Shown piece after piece: positions 49,301 through 53,800 of a stretch of 64,000 nt of DNA. The notes beneath the pieces were generated by a model. That model saw nothing but the letters and a program-made list of their open reading frames with translations, ran no database searches and had not been told where the DNA came from. Location of the stretch: contig JADLSH010000127.1 in the NCBI GenBank assembly GCA_016169945.1, forward strand, positions 3,599,501-3,663,500, given 5' to 3'. Positions within the stretch are counted from its first letter, which is position 1. Every line of letters begins with the position of its first letter. Source of the DNA: Trachythela sp. YZ-2020 (taxonomy: Eukaryota > Cnidaria > Anthozoa > Malacalcyonacea > Clavulariidae). The position numbers and the translations under genes were made by a program.

Positions 49301-51350
49301 CCAACACATCAAAAACAAAATAAGATCATTTCGAAAGAAAGTAAATAAGGTTTCTCGGATTTTTAAGGGTCAAAAAATCCTTATACTACTCCGTGACCAT
49401 GCCTGGACAGGCCTGAAACAATTCACCACCAATACCAACAGTTCAGAAATGAAATATAGTAAGAGTATGGTAAGATCCACTGAAAGTGAATGTTTGAAGT
49501 TTAAGCTTTGGCATTGCGTCATACTCTTTTTTGGCCATGCCTGGGCAGGCCTGAAAAAATGTTCCACAGGCGACAACACTTGAGAAATAAAAACAGCCAC
49601 ATACGACACCATGGGCATAGGGCGAATGGGCTCAATACAATATAATATAATATAATACCGTACAATATAATGTCTCCTTTCAGAAAATATTTCTGCGTGT
49701 TTGAAACATTGTTCGAGGTGGGCCTCTGTTAATAAACAACATTGATTTGATTTGTTCGCAGTAAAGTAAGCTAAAAGAGTGTGACCAACCATATTATACA
49801 AGAGGCCCGAACTGAAGGTCTATCGCTTTCGTTGTCTTATGCTCTTGTCTCTGTAAGCCCAAGGCTAAGGGTATGTCTGTTCTTACTTCTAAACCTCTTC
49901 AACTTCAAGAACAATACTTGAAATATCAGACCGGTATTGGAATACGCGTCCCCAATATGGAGTGGATTACCACAATACTTAATAGATGAGGTGGAGAATA
50001 TCCAAACTAGAAGTCAAAAAAAAAATGCTTATTCCAAAGACTCGACCTCTTGAAGAACGTCGTAATATGCTCGCCATTCGTGAATATAAGAAAATTATAA
50101 AAAAAATATTGATGATGAAACGCAAATACTATAAGATATTATATCATATAAAATATGATAAAAAATATGATCTAGAACAAAATACAATTTTCTCACTAAC
50201 TAAAAGGCACAAACTCTCGTTCAACTCTCGTTTTAAACAAGTTATAATATAATCTAAATATTTTAATTTCTTTTTTTTTTTTTTTTTTTTTTTATCTTAT
50301 TCATACTAATAATTTACTCAACTGCCAATTTTGGCTGTATATATATACACTGTATATATAATATATACTATAATATATATATTACTTAACACAATGTACA
50401 TATACTCGTATCAACTTTATAAACTGTAAATCCATTGTAATTTTATACTAAAGATGGATATCAATAAATTATTATTATTATTATCACCCACAAAATATAG
50501 CATTACGTAGAGATATTTTTAAAAACAAGTCAGGACAATAGTTTTTTATGCTGTACTAAATACTCGACGGATAAGGGAACGCCTTATTGGATCTCTAGGG
50601 ATAAAAGTTTAGAACTGATAGAGCAATGTAGTATAATTCATTGTTCTAGACAGATAAAGACAGTTAGACAGCCAATAAATCTCGCAAGCCTCTGAAGAGG
50701 AAAGTGGCAAATGCCTTTGCGCGCTCCTTCGCACTCGTTCAATACTTTGTGTAAGACTAATAGAAATTAGGGACTTTAAGATATGCTTAATCTACGACGC
50801 GGACGTGACGAAAAAACAGTCGCTAATGATCTGCAATACAGCTGTAATGCACGCATTTCCCGCGCAACCTACTGCAGAAACTATATAGCAATCAAGTAGT
50901 CATAAACATAGTAGACGCCTACCGTCCGTTCCCACATTTGCCTGTCTCCGTTCTCTGACTCGGACAGCGTTGCCCACCGCACTTCTCACTTGAAATAATC
51001 CTCAACTTCCGTGTGCGTGTTCCATAGCCACAAGTAACATCGCAAGCAGACCAACTTAGCCACGTATAACGACAATTGATTGGGCAACATGTATTAGGAC
51101 AAGAGGCTTGATCCTTGGTTTGATAGTAGCATCGTCCACCGCAAGATGCATAGCTTTTCATACTCCTTGATCGCTTCTTAATACCAGCATATCCGCATTT
51201 TGCACTACAAGAACTCCATGAACCCCAACTGTAATAAGTACAGTCCCTTCTGTAGCAAGGCGGAGGCGATCTTCGACGCCGACAGGCATTGGAACGCGAG
51301 AAAATGTAGAATAATATTGTGGCTATAACCACTAGTCGCCGGAGGCCCAT
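11533..51350 (-). CDS. Giant TSR/EGF/sushi/cadherin/EGF transmembrane receptor with NPxY tail (33 exons, isoform from first exon 1a)
   Basis: The 33 coding exons total 11589 nt (3862 aa), all GT-AG and all in consistent phase. Order: signal peptide (1-22); eight thrombospondin type-1 repeats (to about 468); EGF-like domain (about 472-500); sushi/CCP (about 503-572); about 26 cadherin repeats (about 586-3337) with PEN/AEN, DxD, LDYE and DxNxxP calcium motifs; four EGF-like domains (about 3338-3517); a Cys-bearing juxtamembrane region; one transmembrane helix (about 3724-3747); and a 115-residue tail with NPIY, NPLY and NPLY. Cadherin repeats bind calcium and mediate cell adhesion. TSR domains bind glycans or proteins. 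NPxY motifs recruit PTB-domain adaptors. The tail shows no obvious catenin-binding motif, so it is not a classical cadherin. It matches no cadherin family I know (Fat, Dachsous, CELSR, hedgling, protocadherin). Two further first exons lie upstream. Confidence 0.9.
13255..13483. mobile_element. MITE-like element built of TTTCACATGTGAAA palindromes
   Basis: CCCTTAC at the left and GTAAGGG at the right form inverted ends. Inside are about ten exact or near copies of the 14-bp palindrome TTTCACATGTGAAA. In the last intron of the receptor. Confidence 0.7.
13497..13664 (-). mobile_element. Internally deleted hAT-like MITE
   Basis: It ends in ACTTTTTCCACCTCTG and shares its body with the fuller element at 21273-21601 in reverse orientation, with the middle missing. 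Confidence 0.65.
13685..13815 (+). mobile_element. SINE family B, 3' part
   Basis: It carries the family body: TTTTCCTCCTGTAGTAATAC, ACTGTACCTCTTGAGAAAAC, GAACTGATAGAAAG. Confidence 0.6.
13864..14860 (-). CDS. Receptor exon 32 (end of cadherin repeat 25, diverged repeat 26, EGF-like domains)
   Basis: The first part holds the end of repeat 25 (KLDYEKLDSP, TDDGQP, VNEINEG) and a diverged repeat 26 that lacks clear DxD and LDYE motifs but keeps VTDNGEPAKSF. EGF-like domains follow, starting DPCSPVNDC, NIDDCLNSTEYC, NIDECAPGNF and DIDNCTIQPC. The N-I-D-E-C style is that of calcium-binding EGF. The fourth EGF is split by the intron. Confidence 0.93.
14967..15112. mobile_element. Fold-back element with CACATACGTC arms
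   Basis: TCGTATCCGATTCTCCTCCT-GACGTATGTGATTT is mirrored at the right end. A related half copy is at 10157-10245. Confidence 0.7.
15395..16045. repeat. Irregular ACAAGTTGT/TTGTTACAA-rich fold-back repeat
   Basis: About 650 bp of interleaved short palindromes (ACAAGCTTGT, ACAACTTGT, TTGTAACAAG). Diverged copies end in ACACGTAAAAACGCA-type sequence at 18300-18370, 18845-19030, 32915-33170, 34880-35290 and 44805-44895. Confidence 0.75.
16080..16490. repeat. CTCTCATCAACTCTCAT-rich fold-back repeat
   Basis: Repeated ACTCTCATCAACTCTCAT on one strand and ATGAGAGTT on the other, bounded by copies of CTCGTTTGACC. In the intron between exons 31 and 32. Confidence 0.7.
16551..16783 (-). CDS. Receptor exon 31 (end of cadherin repeat 24, start of 25)
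   Basis: It encodes TVNCSDNGIPP, IKNVNEAPIDI, CKDHDRNQTCSF and FNDTFN. The donor GTAAGT is phase 0. Confidence 0.87.
17011..17130 (+). mobile_element. tRNA-derived SINE, family C
   Basis: GGTGGCGCAGTCGTCAAAGC (A-box-like) and GTGGGTTCTATTCTCG (B-box-like) precede GTGAAAAGAGTCAGTCAACG. A minus-strand copy is at 62470-62645. Confidence 0.65.
17321..17760 (-). mobile_element. 3' remnant of a non-LTR retrotransposon (reverse-transcriptase C-terminal region)
   Basis: The peptide QSRAARVITGASYDIRS, LGWETLDIKRSQSKSIFMYK, and MRWNGLSQDAK matches the typical C-terminal end of RT-type non-LTR ORFs. It is 5'-truncated and lies in the intron between exons 30 and 31 in the same orientation as the gene. 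Confidence 0.75.
18023..18281 (-). CDS. Receptor exon 30 (end of cadherin repeat 23, repeat 24)
   Basis: It encodes ENITVKILDANDKPYD, SLEENTHG, DQDVGQSHSCF and SVLDYERNSTIS. It ends phase 1. Confidence 0.88.
18500..18627 (-). CDS. Receptor exon 29 (cadherin repeat 23)
   Basis: It encodes TFSISGDELL, SDRLDYENQ, QTTDNGSPPMSRQ. The donor is GTATAT, phase 0. Confidence 0.84.
18845..19030. repeat. Copy of the ACAAGTTGT fold-back repeat
   Basis: CTACAAGGTTGTTGACT, CAACAACTTGTTATCGTCC and a terminal TTTTTACGTGCGTA match copies at 32915-33170. Confidence 0.65.
19103..19253 (-). CDS. Receptor exon 28 (end of cadherin repeat 22, start of 23)
   Basis: It encodes ILDINDEPVSIRL, VEENAMNGTVVG and DDPDKNHTHSYILLDYN. 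It was found only by reading splice sites (TTTTAG acceptor, GTAAGT donor). Confidence 0.86.
19303..19336. repeat. (ATCA)n microsatellite
   Basis: About eight TCAA units. Confidence 0.85.
19434..19540. repeat. Inverted repeat with about 42-bp arms
   Basis: ATTAGATTATGAGCTC...TATGAGGTGATAGTT is mirrored by AACTATCATCTCATAGAAAT...AATAATCTAAT around GGTGAGGGCGAAGCCCGAATG. Confidence 0.7.
19858..20130 (-). mobile_element. 3' remnant of a non-LTR retrotransposon
   Basis: The peptide LQKRAVRAMTNLDYR, HSAPLFTQLKLLDIFKVN and QIAKFMFLYHHRLLP is the usual region after the RT domain of cnidarian non-LTR elements. It is truncated and non-functional. Confidence 0.72.
20865..21044 (-). CDS. Receptor exon 27 (rest of cadherin repeat 22)
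   Basis: It encodes TITFEFADKSDD, SAVFNYEEQSSYLINVVAKD and TKEFEIK. It is 180 nt and symmetrical. Confidence 0.86.
21273..21601. mobile_element. hAT-like MITE inserted in a SINE
   Basis: The termini are CAGAGGTGGAAAAAGT and its reverse complement. Flanking 8-mers ATAGTAAC and GTAGTAAT match at 6 of 8 positions, consistent with a decayed 8-bp target duplication. SINE family B sequence continues on both sides. Confidence 0.75.
21697..21879 (-). CDS. Receptor exon 26 (end of cadherin repeat 21, start of 22)
   Basis: It encodes INCTQTGNSTFHISRSF, VTDVNEAPYN, TSVQES and SDNDPKD. The donor is GTTAGT, phase 0. Confidence 0.86.
22159..22230 (-). CDS. Receptor exon 25 (72 nt, cadherin repeat 21)
   Basis: It encodes VSQMQLVVAEAILDFEKRSEYSVK; the LDFE replaces the usual LDYE. 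It is symmetrical, phase 0, with acceptor CTTTTTAG and donor GTAAAC. Skipping it would preserve frame. Confidence 0.82.
22406..22525 (-). CDS. Receptor exon 24 (cadherin repeat 21, first part)
   Basis: This 120-nt exon, too short for simple ORF finding, encodes IAENSAEGSVVGNLSVSDPD and HFYTCEVENNVPFK. The acceptor is TGTATTACAG and the donor GTACGC. Confidence 0.85.
22563..22680. repeat. (ACCAT)n microsatellite
   Basis: About 23 pentanucleotide units in the intron between exons 23 and 24. Further (GGTAT)n lies at 40378-40436. Confidence 0.95.
23061..23274 (-). CDS. Receptor exon 23 (end of cadherin repeat 20, start of 21)
   Basis: It encodes AFELDPASGKLIVAAPIDYE, MTQDNG, LDINEPPSDL and LDNSK. 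All are standard cadherin motifs and the phases are consistent. Confidence 0.88.
23376..23583 (-). CDS. Receptor exon 22 (end of cadherin repeat 19, repeat 20)
   Basis: It encodes LNLTQHFAITVRDTNDPPTK, SENSNLGSS and VDEDAGQTHRFYI. It ends phase 2 at a GTAATT donor. Confidence 0.88.
23991..24045 (+). repeat. Diverged copy of the GGGCCTTCGCTCGAA repeat
   Basis: It shares AAGGGCCTTCGCTCGAA and the CTTTCAGGTAG tail but lacks the ACGTC portion. It lies in the intron between exons 21 and 22. Confidence 0.55.
24318..24727. repeat. Dispersed about 400-bp repeat, copy 2
   Basis: Direct copy of 3345-3780 with a few small indels. It ends close to receptor exon 21. Confidence 0.8.
24744..25320 (-). CDS. 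Receptor exon 21 (end of cadherin repeat 17, repeats 18 and 19)
   Basis: It starts IEDVNESPNS and includes DDPDNHG, WQTHRCQLIDSA, LDINERPEQ, DPDKAQSFEYSL and SLDYEKRS. The donor GTAAGA is in phase 1. Confidence 0.92.
25383..25660 (+). mobile_element. SINE family B, near full length
   Basis: TGGTGCCACAGTCGTTAGCG and GAGGTTCGATTCCTGCA resemble tRNA A and B boxes. The family body follows (CAGTTGTCTGATTATAATTT, TTTCCTCCTGTAGTAATA, CTCCTTACTGGAC). Confidence 0.7.
26654..27141 (-). CDS. Receptor exon 20 (rest of cadherin repeat 16, repeat 17)
   Basis: It encodes GRFSIDNTTTCHNS, CSCKLLVSGSLNYE, LDQNDPPEN and KSVEQNLTIE. Repeat 16 carries a Cys-bearing insert. The phases fit exons 19 and 21. Confidence 0.9.
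27803..27951. mobile_element. Fold-back element, first of a tandem pair
   Basis: The arms GGCTGATTCAGTGCAAAATG, TCGCGCGATCGAC and GAGCCCTCGAC are mirrored almost perfectly. It lacks a left TTAA but shares TTAA at 27952-27955 with the next element. Confidence 0.8.
27956..28110. mobile_element. Fold-back element, second of a tandem pair, TTAA-flanked
   Basis: Flanked by TTAA at 27952-27955 and 28111-28114. Its arms GGCTGATTTCCATTCAGTGC and AAAATGTCGCG are mirrored at the other end. The TTAA target suggests a piggyBac-type MITE. Confidence 0.82.
28283..28490 (-). CDS. Receptor exon 19 (end of cadherin repeat 15, start of 16)
   Basis: It starts MEKQFTIIIKNANEAP and ends LTFTLDDDA, phase 1. The intron at its 5' end sits at the same place as those before MKRSF and LERNY in the other two blocks. 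Confidence 0.88.
28697..29298 (-). CDS. Receptor exon 18 (cadherin repeats 14 and 15)
   Basis: This 602-nt exon encodes VNEPPTKINLSPNNIQEN, VAIPNTNCLLHGGKSCLLNYE, LDDINDQPRD and SGAPSKS. The intron seen in repeats 2 and 8 before VAI is absent here, so the half-repeats are fused. Confidence 0.91.
29407..30235. repeat. Segment bounded by 60-bp direct repeats
   Basis: AATTTGTTCG.GGGGATTGCA...TGATGCCGAGATC occurs at 29407-29466 and 30178-30235. Between them, a GTTCCTCTAGAAAAACCTAC block also occurs twice. The region is a nest of duplicated repeat sequence in the intron between exons 17 and 18. Confidence 0.65.
29838..30140 (-). mobile_element. 5'-truncated non-LTR retrotransposon end with (ATTACA)n tail
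   Basis: The encoded end reads YYRNTRNKDSLNIPAYRSAS, RTFLYRAIRLWNSLPREI, SLRTFKKGLRKLL, and the 3' tail is ATTACAATTACAATTACA. The neighbouring phrase GTATAACCAATGGTGGTC occurs intact at 29676 and again at the insertion edge. Confidence 0.78.
30698..30937 (-). CDS. Receptor exon 17 (cadherin repeat 13)
   Basis: It encodes TISTIDPDNEVNN, QSFSYRLL, RPLDYEATSSW and SVNRSFVIFVQ. The donor is GTCAGT. It is the counterpart of part of exon 13 (repeat 7). Confidence 0.87.
31300..31530 (+). mobile_element. Non-LTR retrotransposon remnant, antisense to the host gene
   Basis: The peptide ITEKLRKAMLRWCGRVIRRD followed by EEDRTLWN matches the K.RE.RLRW.GHV.RR region common to the C-terminus of RT elements. 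Short and decayed. Confidence 0.65.
31537..31705 (+). mobile_element. Left half of the hAT-like MITE
   Basis: It begins CAGAGGTGGAAAAAGTAT and matches the first half of 21273-21601. Confidence 0.65.
31746..32808 (-). CDS. Receptor exon 16 (end of cadherin repeat 9, repeats 10-12, start of 13)
   Basis: This 1063-nt exon starts LERNYTIEVLNINEAP. Linkers LDCNDAP, ADVNEAP and KDRNEAP separate the repeats. Repeat 10 has a Cys-bearing insert at the same place as repeats 4 and 16. Confidence 0.92.
32915..33175. repeat. Copy of the ACAAGTTGT fold-back repeat
   Basis: Starts CACACGTAAAAACGCAGAAG and holds TTGTTGACAAGTTGCTACAA. It serves as an empty-site paralogue for the insertion at 34984. Confidence 0.68.
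33206..33622 (-). CDS. Receptor exon 15 (end of cadherin repeat 8 and most of repeat 9)
   Basis: It starts VAISNTLCLQHGGTLCLLNYE and ends DNGYNALK. The 5' part of this exon with its acceptor is duplicated upstream at 33837-33999. It is paralogous to exon 12. Confidence 0.89.
33703..33836. repeat. (TAAAC)n/(TGAAC)n/(TGGAC)n pentanucleotide array
   Basis: Consecutive blocks of CTAAA, CTGAA and CTGGA units. A similar array at 33999-34160 flanks the duplicated partial exon. Confidence 0.92.
33837..33999 (-). pseudogene. Partial duplicate of receptor exon 15 and its acceptor
   Basis: About 160 bp (from 33529-33690) is repeated nearly perfectly here. It includes the acceptor region and the first about 30 codons (VAISNTLCLQHGGTLC...YNITI), then breaks off into a pentanucleotide repeat without a donor. 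It sits in the intron between exons 14 and 15 and is presumably non-coding. Confidence 0.8.
33999..34160. repeat. (TAAAC)n/(TGAAC)n pentanucleotide array
   Basis: CTAAA units grade into CTGAA and CTCAA units, mirroring the array at 33703. Confidence 0.92.
34261..34410 (-). CDS. Receptor exon 14 (cadherin repeat 8, first half)
   Basis: It encodes LSNVQIKENSDVNTVVG, TSDEDVSQRHTYKLIDTAG and GRFKIDGNLVK. It has the same 150-nt length and phase as exon 11 and is close in sequence. Confidence 0.87.
34984..35212. mobile_element. TTAA-flanked MITE (piggyBac-type) nested in an ACAAGTTGT repeat
   Basis: The termini GGCCCAGACACACCG are mirrored at the right end (CGGTGTGTCTGGGCC), arms about 46 bp, with TTAA at 34980-34983 and 35213-35216. 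Flanks join to recreate a sequence like 33120-33170. Confidence 0.85.
35317..36666 (-). CDS. Receptor exon 13 (end of cadherin repeat 3, repeats 4-7)
   Basis: The largest exon, 450 codons open throughout. It starts MKRSFVIEVLDVNEPP and holds four complete cadherin repeats with linkers NDNNDRP, TDQNEAP, SDLNEAP and LDGNDRP. Repeat 4 has an insert containing a C...C pair. Both phases are 0. Confidence 0.93.
37133..37552 (-). CDS. Receptor exon 12 (end of cadherin repeat 2 and most of repeat 3)
   Basis: It starts VAISNRDCLANGGDFCKLNYD, a Cys-bearing insert, and ends SPIKQ before an atypical GTTGGT donor. That donor sequence is repeated 22 nt downstream in the intron; using the copy would shift the frame. 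It is paralogous to exon 15. Confidence 0.88.
38024..38173 (-). CDS. Receptor exon 11 (cadherin repeat 2, first half)
   Basis: This symmetrical 150-nt exon encodes LSNYQIAENSDLDTVVG, TADEDNSQTHSYTL and GRFKIDGKTLK. It is paralogous in length, phase and sequence to exon 14 (34261-34410), showing a duplicated block. Confidence 0.88.
38577..38685 (-). CDS. Receptor exon 10 (end of cadherin repeat 1)
   Basis: This 109-nt exon, too short for simple ORF finding, encodes YDLAIRSTDNGNPSLF and TVTLTDINERPTSIQ. The STDNG and DINERP motifs mark the end of a cadherin repeat. Confidence 0.86.
38835..39031 (-). CDS. Receptor exon 9 (cadherin repeat 1, first part)
   Basis: It encodes SIPENN, SVDPNPRDSHKYTL and VVLDYETMNK, the PEN, DxD-like and LDYE calcium-site motifs. 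It ends phase 2 at a GTGAGA donor. Confidence 0.87.
39793..39992 (-). CDS. Receptor exon 8 (sushi/CCP domain and link to cadherin repeat 1)
   Basis: It encodes the body of a CCP domain: TC..A..FCPN, CSLLCPNTYALKGV, VTCTTAGTWTS, then YCRRINDPPTQ. The RINDPP leads straight into the first cadherin repeat. The phases fit both neighbours. Confidence 0.83.
40480..40664 (-). mobile_element. tRNA-derived SINE, family A
   Basis: On the minus strand CTCTGTAGCTCAGTTTGTTA (A box) and GCAGGTTCGATTCCTGCCAG (B box) form a recognisable tRNA-like head. A shared body follows (GTTGCATTTTTCGCAACTGC, ATATAAATTTTCGTTCGAAT). It is a SINE rather than a functional tRNA because the same body follows each copy. Confidence 0.8.
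40977..41127 (-). CDS. Receptor exon 7 (EGF-like domain and start of sushi domain)
   Basis: The first half is an EGF-like module (CGSPNNGCEHKC, CSCNAGYNLNGSKRC). The second half, KDCGTLTLTYCAS, starts a sushi/CCP domain that finishes in the next exon. It ends phase 1. Confidence 0.84.
41250..41520 (-). mobile_element. Non-LTR retrotransposon 3' remnant
   Basis: Minus strand encodes YAGYDRRQELCKRLFKLVTL, NLHNLLPPKNEPKYNLRHKR, then a stop; this is typical of RT-element C-termini. Confidence 0.75.
41604..41723 (-). CDS. Receptor exon 6 (TSR8)
   Basis: This 120-nt symmetrical exon encodes VGQWSSWGKCDQTC, KVRTRVITR and CRGRVCPALK. It is the last TSR before the EGF-like and sushi domains. The acceptor is TTTTTCAG and the donor GTATTA. 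Confidence 0.86.
41928..42118 (-). mobile_element. SINE family A copy
   Basis: Same tRNA-like head (GTAGCTCATGAGTTGGTTAG, CAGGTTCGATCCTGGCAG) and body as the copy at 40480. Confidence 0.78.
42526..42803 (-). CDS. Receptor exon 5 (rest of TSR6 and TSR7)
   Basis: It encodes NSDRTRTVRRPPSCGGRAC, then QMEAWSSWSVCDNGCGSG and CRGRKC. The WSSWS.C and R.RT patterns are those of thrombospondin type-1 repeats. The donor is GTAGGT, phase 0. Confidence 0.88.
42869..43480. mobile_element. Inverted-repeat element with GACAAAAACCCCACT tandem arms
   Basis: Left arm 42869-43035 carries six GACAAAAACCCCACT-type units. Right arm 43310-43480 carries the same units inverted, including the single ATAAACC variant at the mirrored place. 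About 280 bp lies between the arms. Confidence 0.8.
44551..44770 (-). CDS. Receptor exon 4 (TSR5 and start of TSR6)
   Basis: It encodes VSSWGKWQAC, GGGTQRRTRTITRQ, then CCPVDCQLSSWSTWSACSSTC. The TTTTTTCCAG acceptor and GTAAGT donor are strong. It ends phase 1. Confidence 0.88.
44955..45292. mobile_element. Fold-back MITE with about 160-bp inverted arms
   Basis: The left arm (TTGAAGCCAGCTTAATTCAG..., ATACTTAACGCC, GGGCTGTATAT) is the reverse complement of the right arm. A second copy (right half) begins the window. It lies in the intron between exons 3 and 4 of the receptor. Confidence 0.8.
45440..45660 (+). mobile_element. Decayed non-LTR retrotransposon 3' end
   Basis: Plus-strand fragments KTRLHNLNLERSL and, after a frame change, FSVRIISSWNSLPSTVVEVDK match the RT-element C-terminal pattern. 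Confidence 0.6.
46254..46384 (-). CDS. Receptor exon 3 (rest of TSR4)
   Basis: The acceptor TTGTCTTCCAG and donor GTAAGT bound CGSNSGTQTRTRRV...ASCGGTC...PITCQ. The peptide completes TSR4 with its expected Cys spacing. Phases 1 in and 0 out match the neighbours. Confidence 0.86.
46731..46957 (-). CDS. Receptor exon 2 (TSR3 and start of TSR4)
   Basis: The acceptor TTTCTATGCAG supplies one base to finish the split codon from exon 1. The exon encodes CCPVNC, VGSWGAWGRCNALC, then CCRRNCVLSAWTAWSKCSS, and ends phase 1 at GTAAGT. It is the common acceptor for all three first exons. Confidence 0.88.
47077..47852. mobile_element. Mariner-like fold-back element with TA target duplication
   Basis: CAGGGTGTCCCAAAACTATT at the left is mirrored by AATAGTTTTGGG...GGGACACCCTG at the right, flanked by TA on both sides. 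No transposase is present. A second element is nested inside. Confidence 0.82.
47214..47504. mobile_element. Nested fold-back element with GCCGGTTTACAGTTCGCGCG arms
   Basis: AAGGCCGGTTTACAGTTCGC is mirrored by GCGAACTGTAAACCGGCCTT. The right flank reads TTAA and the left GTAA, suggesting a decayed TTAA target. Lies inside the 47077 element. Confidence 0.8.
47980..48317. mobile_element. Second mariner-like fold-back element
   Basis: CAGGGTGTCCCCAAAAAAGT and its mirror TTTTTTTTGGGACACCCTG enclose about 300 bp without a transposase. Left flank TA, right flank TG, so the target duplication is imperfect. Confidence 0.75.
48705..48955 (+). mobile_element. SINE family B followed by a family A tail
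   Basis: GGTGGTACAGTGATTAGTGT and AGTGCTTCCAGTCCGACTCT are family B. At 48885 the sequence switches to the family A body in reversed order (GTTGCATTTTTCGCAACTGC). Confidence 0.6.
49500..49720. repeat. GCCATGCC.GGGCAGGCCT repeat, copy 1
   Basis: TTTGGCATTGCGTCATACTC, ACAGCCACATACGAC and CTTTCAGAAAATATTTCTGC recur at 51785-51965. Shorter copies of the GCCTGG.CAGGCCT core are at 49165 and 49395. Confidence 0.65.
50268..50294. repeat. Poly-T run
   Basis: A run of more than 20 T, followed by AT-rich TATATATA sequence at 50338-50385. Confidence 0.9.
50923..51350 (-). CDS. Receptor first exon 1a: signal peptide plus TSR1-TSR2
   Basis: This exon encodes 142 residues and ends in a phase-2 donor (GTAGGC) after GKCGNG. 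A hydrophobic signal peptide (MGLRRLVVIATILFYIF) is followed by a basic stretch (RRRR) and two TSRs, beginning YSWGSWSSCSAKC and YTWLSWSACDVTC. The CCPINC join between the TSRs recurs in exons 2 and 4. The start is the only Met before the signal peptide. Adding the first base of exon 2 completes an Arg codon, followed by CCPVNC. Confidence 0.88.
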
Positions 51351-51610
51351 CTCTCGTAGAGGTAAACTAGAAGTATATTAAGCTGACGAATGTTCTTGGC
51401 GATATTTAGGCCTGTTATAGGTAGACTGTTTAGGTTACCCAGATTCAATACTGCAGCATAGAACGTCGATTGAAAAATAATACTGCCTGTAAAGCGTCCA
51501 ATCTACGACGCAGAAAGTATCGTGCGAAATAGCAATCCAATTATGATAGACTTATTGTGTGTACCGGTTGCCTTATCCAATATAGAATAATCCTTTGATT
51601 TTGACGCAGC
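51351..51610 (-). promoter_or_regulatory. Putative promoter/5' UTR region of first exon 1a
   Basis: It shares several blocks with 54634-54965 upstream of exon 1b: TTACCTCTACGAGAGAT just before the Met, and CTGTAAAGCG, ACGCAGAA and CAATCCAAT.ATGA further up. The duplicated extent implies both first exons took their own promoter. A TTAATATA about 40 nt above the Met is TATA-like but unproven. Confidence 0.4.
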
Positions 51611-51784
51611 GCGACTCAAGCAAAGACATGTATCCAAGCAAGCAGGAACGTAACTTGGGTCTAAAACTCAGGGGGTGTATGGCTCATTTTGCCCGAAAAA
51701 AGGGCGTCGTCAGGGCATGATGTAAAGAGCAGCAGGCTCGCCGGCTGCCACAGCGACTTATGTTTCTCTGAACCTTCTTCATCT

Positions 51785-51965
51785 CTAAAAATTTCAACTT
51801 TGGCATTACGTCATACTTCTTTTGGTCATGCCAGGGCAGGCCTACACAATCGACAACACTTCAGAGAATGAAAACAGCCACAAACGACTCCATGGGCGTA
51901 GAGCCAACGGGCTCAATACAGTATAATGTTTCCTTTCAGAAAATATTTCTGCGTGTTTAGAACAT
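51785..51965. repeat. GCCATGCC.GGGCAGGCCT repeat, copy 2
   Basis: Same order of blocks as 49500-49720 in the same orientation. It lies upstream of first exon 1a. Confidence 0.65.
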
Positions 51966-53434
51966 AGATAGATAGATAGATAAACTTTATTTATAGAGGG
52001 TAACACCTAAGGTTAATCCCTAAGGTTTAGTTTTTAGCGAGGGAGGAAAACCGTAGTACCCGGAGAAAAACCCTCGAACCAACAAATCTGTTATCGTCCT
52101 CTCTTTGGCACAGCACATCCTTTCTAACAACAGTTGAGCCAAAGCGAATACAACTTTAAGTTTGTAGTAGCAGACGTTAAGCAGAAAAATTTCGTAGTCG
52201 TAGTCCAATCTAAAGCTCCCTAATATTTGAGTGAGTTCGCGGTCAATGATAATTCCCATACAAGTCCAACAATGAGGGCAAAAATTGCATGTCCACATTT
52301 GTCGGTCAAGTTGAGAATCGCTAGCGATAATACGACTATTCGATTACCACTTAGAGGACAAGTTCTATGCCAATATTAACATTTTATAGCGTAACCTAGC
52401 ACAAAATGTACCATTGGATATGGTCACGTGTACCAACAAGGTGACCATACATATTGATGAGATTTACATTGTTTTATATTTTACATGATGTATGCATGCA
52501 GCGACTTAATGGTTATCGTAAATTGAAGTAGCAAAGGTCAATAAACCATTATTACATGTTTCCGGTTGCACAAGTTTTAGATTTCAGCGATTTCAGATCA
52601 TTAACCGTCTATAAAGCGCACTGGTGTAGGTCTACTTGCAAGATAAAATCAGGAAAACATCCCAATATAAGACGAAACAAAGTCCGAAATTTATGGAAAA
52701 CGAGAGATACTGTCACAGGCTACTGTCATACTGACTAGACCAGTAAATAGTCGAAGGCTGGCTCACAAGAAGGAATTTGCGGAAGTCAATTTTCGCTCGC
52801 GCTAGCTAACTTAATAGTAGTAGTTGGAGCAGAGTAGTAGACTCGTCGAGGTCGAGCAAGTAAGATTTTGAAGTAAAATTGCATCTTTGAAGAGGTTTAC
52901 ACTTTCACACATTCTGATGTTGATGAAAGCATAGTCTTAACACTGAAGCTTCGAGACCCATAATAACCGGCCATTAGCGATATAATCCATCTCTTATGTT
53001 GATTTAAAATTTTATCTCACTTCTCAACGGACAGGGAGAGAAATCCTCGAAGCACAGGAGAGAACCAACCACAACTCTTCCAACCTCAGGCCAAGTAAAT
53101 ACCCTACCCTCGACTTGGCTTAACCCATCGATAAGGGGCAGCGCGCTAACCGGATCTGCCATCCGTGCTGCCCCTAGAAAGCGAATGCGTCACATTAGCG
53201 TTTTCAAATTTTCAAGAACGTAACTCAAAAGCAATACCATATATTTGGTTATAAAAAGCTTGTCAATATTAGTGAAAATACAAAGTTTCAAACAGATAGC
53301 GTGAATAGAACAGTAATCACTGCATGGAGCCGAAATGTTGTTTCCCCAATGAGAATTCTAGCTAGGATTTTGCAATATACGAAATATTGCTTGGGGCCAA
53401 TTTTGCTTGCTGTTCTATTGCAAAGTAAATCACC

Positions 53435-53800
53435 GGGTGTCTGCGGCATAGTGGTTAGTACCTGCAGTACATAGCCTTTCATGTTTGCGATCATGGTTCG
53501 ATTCTCGCATTATGCAGTGTTCATCGATCGGAGTCGATCCTGTAGCACTATAGACCACTATGGGATGCTCCCTCTTGCGTGAACAGTTTAGACTAAATTA
53601 ATAGAGTTATCCAGTATAAATAGAGTACGTTTAGTTGAGGTTTCTTCCTGTAATAACACTGAACCGATAAGGTATACCCCTTGCTTGACTTCTAGGGAGA
53701 ACTGTTTAGAGGGAGAACAGTTTAGAACCGATGGAACTATCCAGTATAAATAAGGTATATTGGTATAAGTTTAGTTGAGGTTTCTTCCTGCAGCGCAAAA
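53435..53800 (+). mobile_element. SINE family B with duplicated tail
   Basis: GCGGCATAGTGGTTAGTACC and GATCATGGTTCGATTCTCGC form the tRNA-like head. The tail phrase GAACAGTTTAG.ACCGAT...CTATCCAGTATAAATA occurs twice. Confidence 0.68.

Noticed and set aside
49986..50252. Lys-rich 88-aa ORF
   Set aside because: AT-rich sequence next to a poly-T run, with no recognisable domain or splice support.
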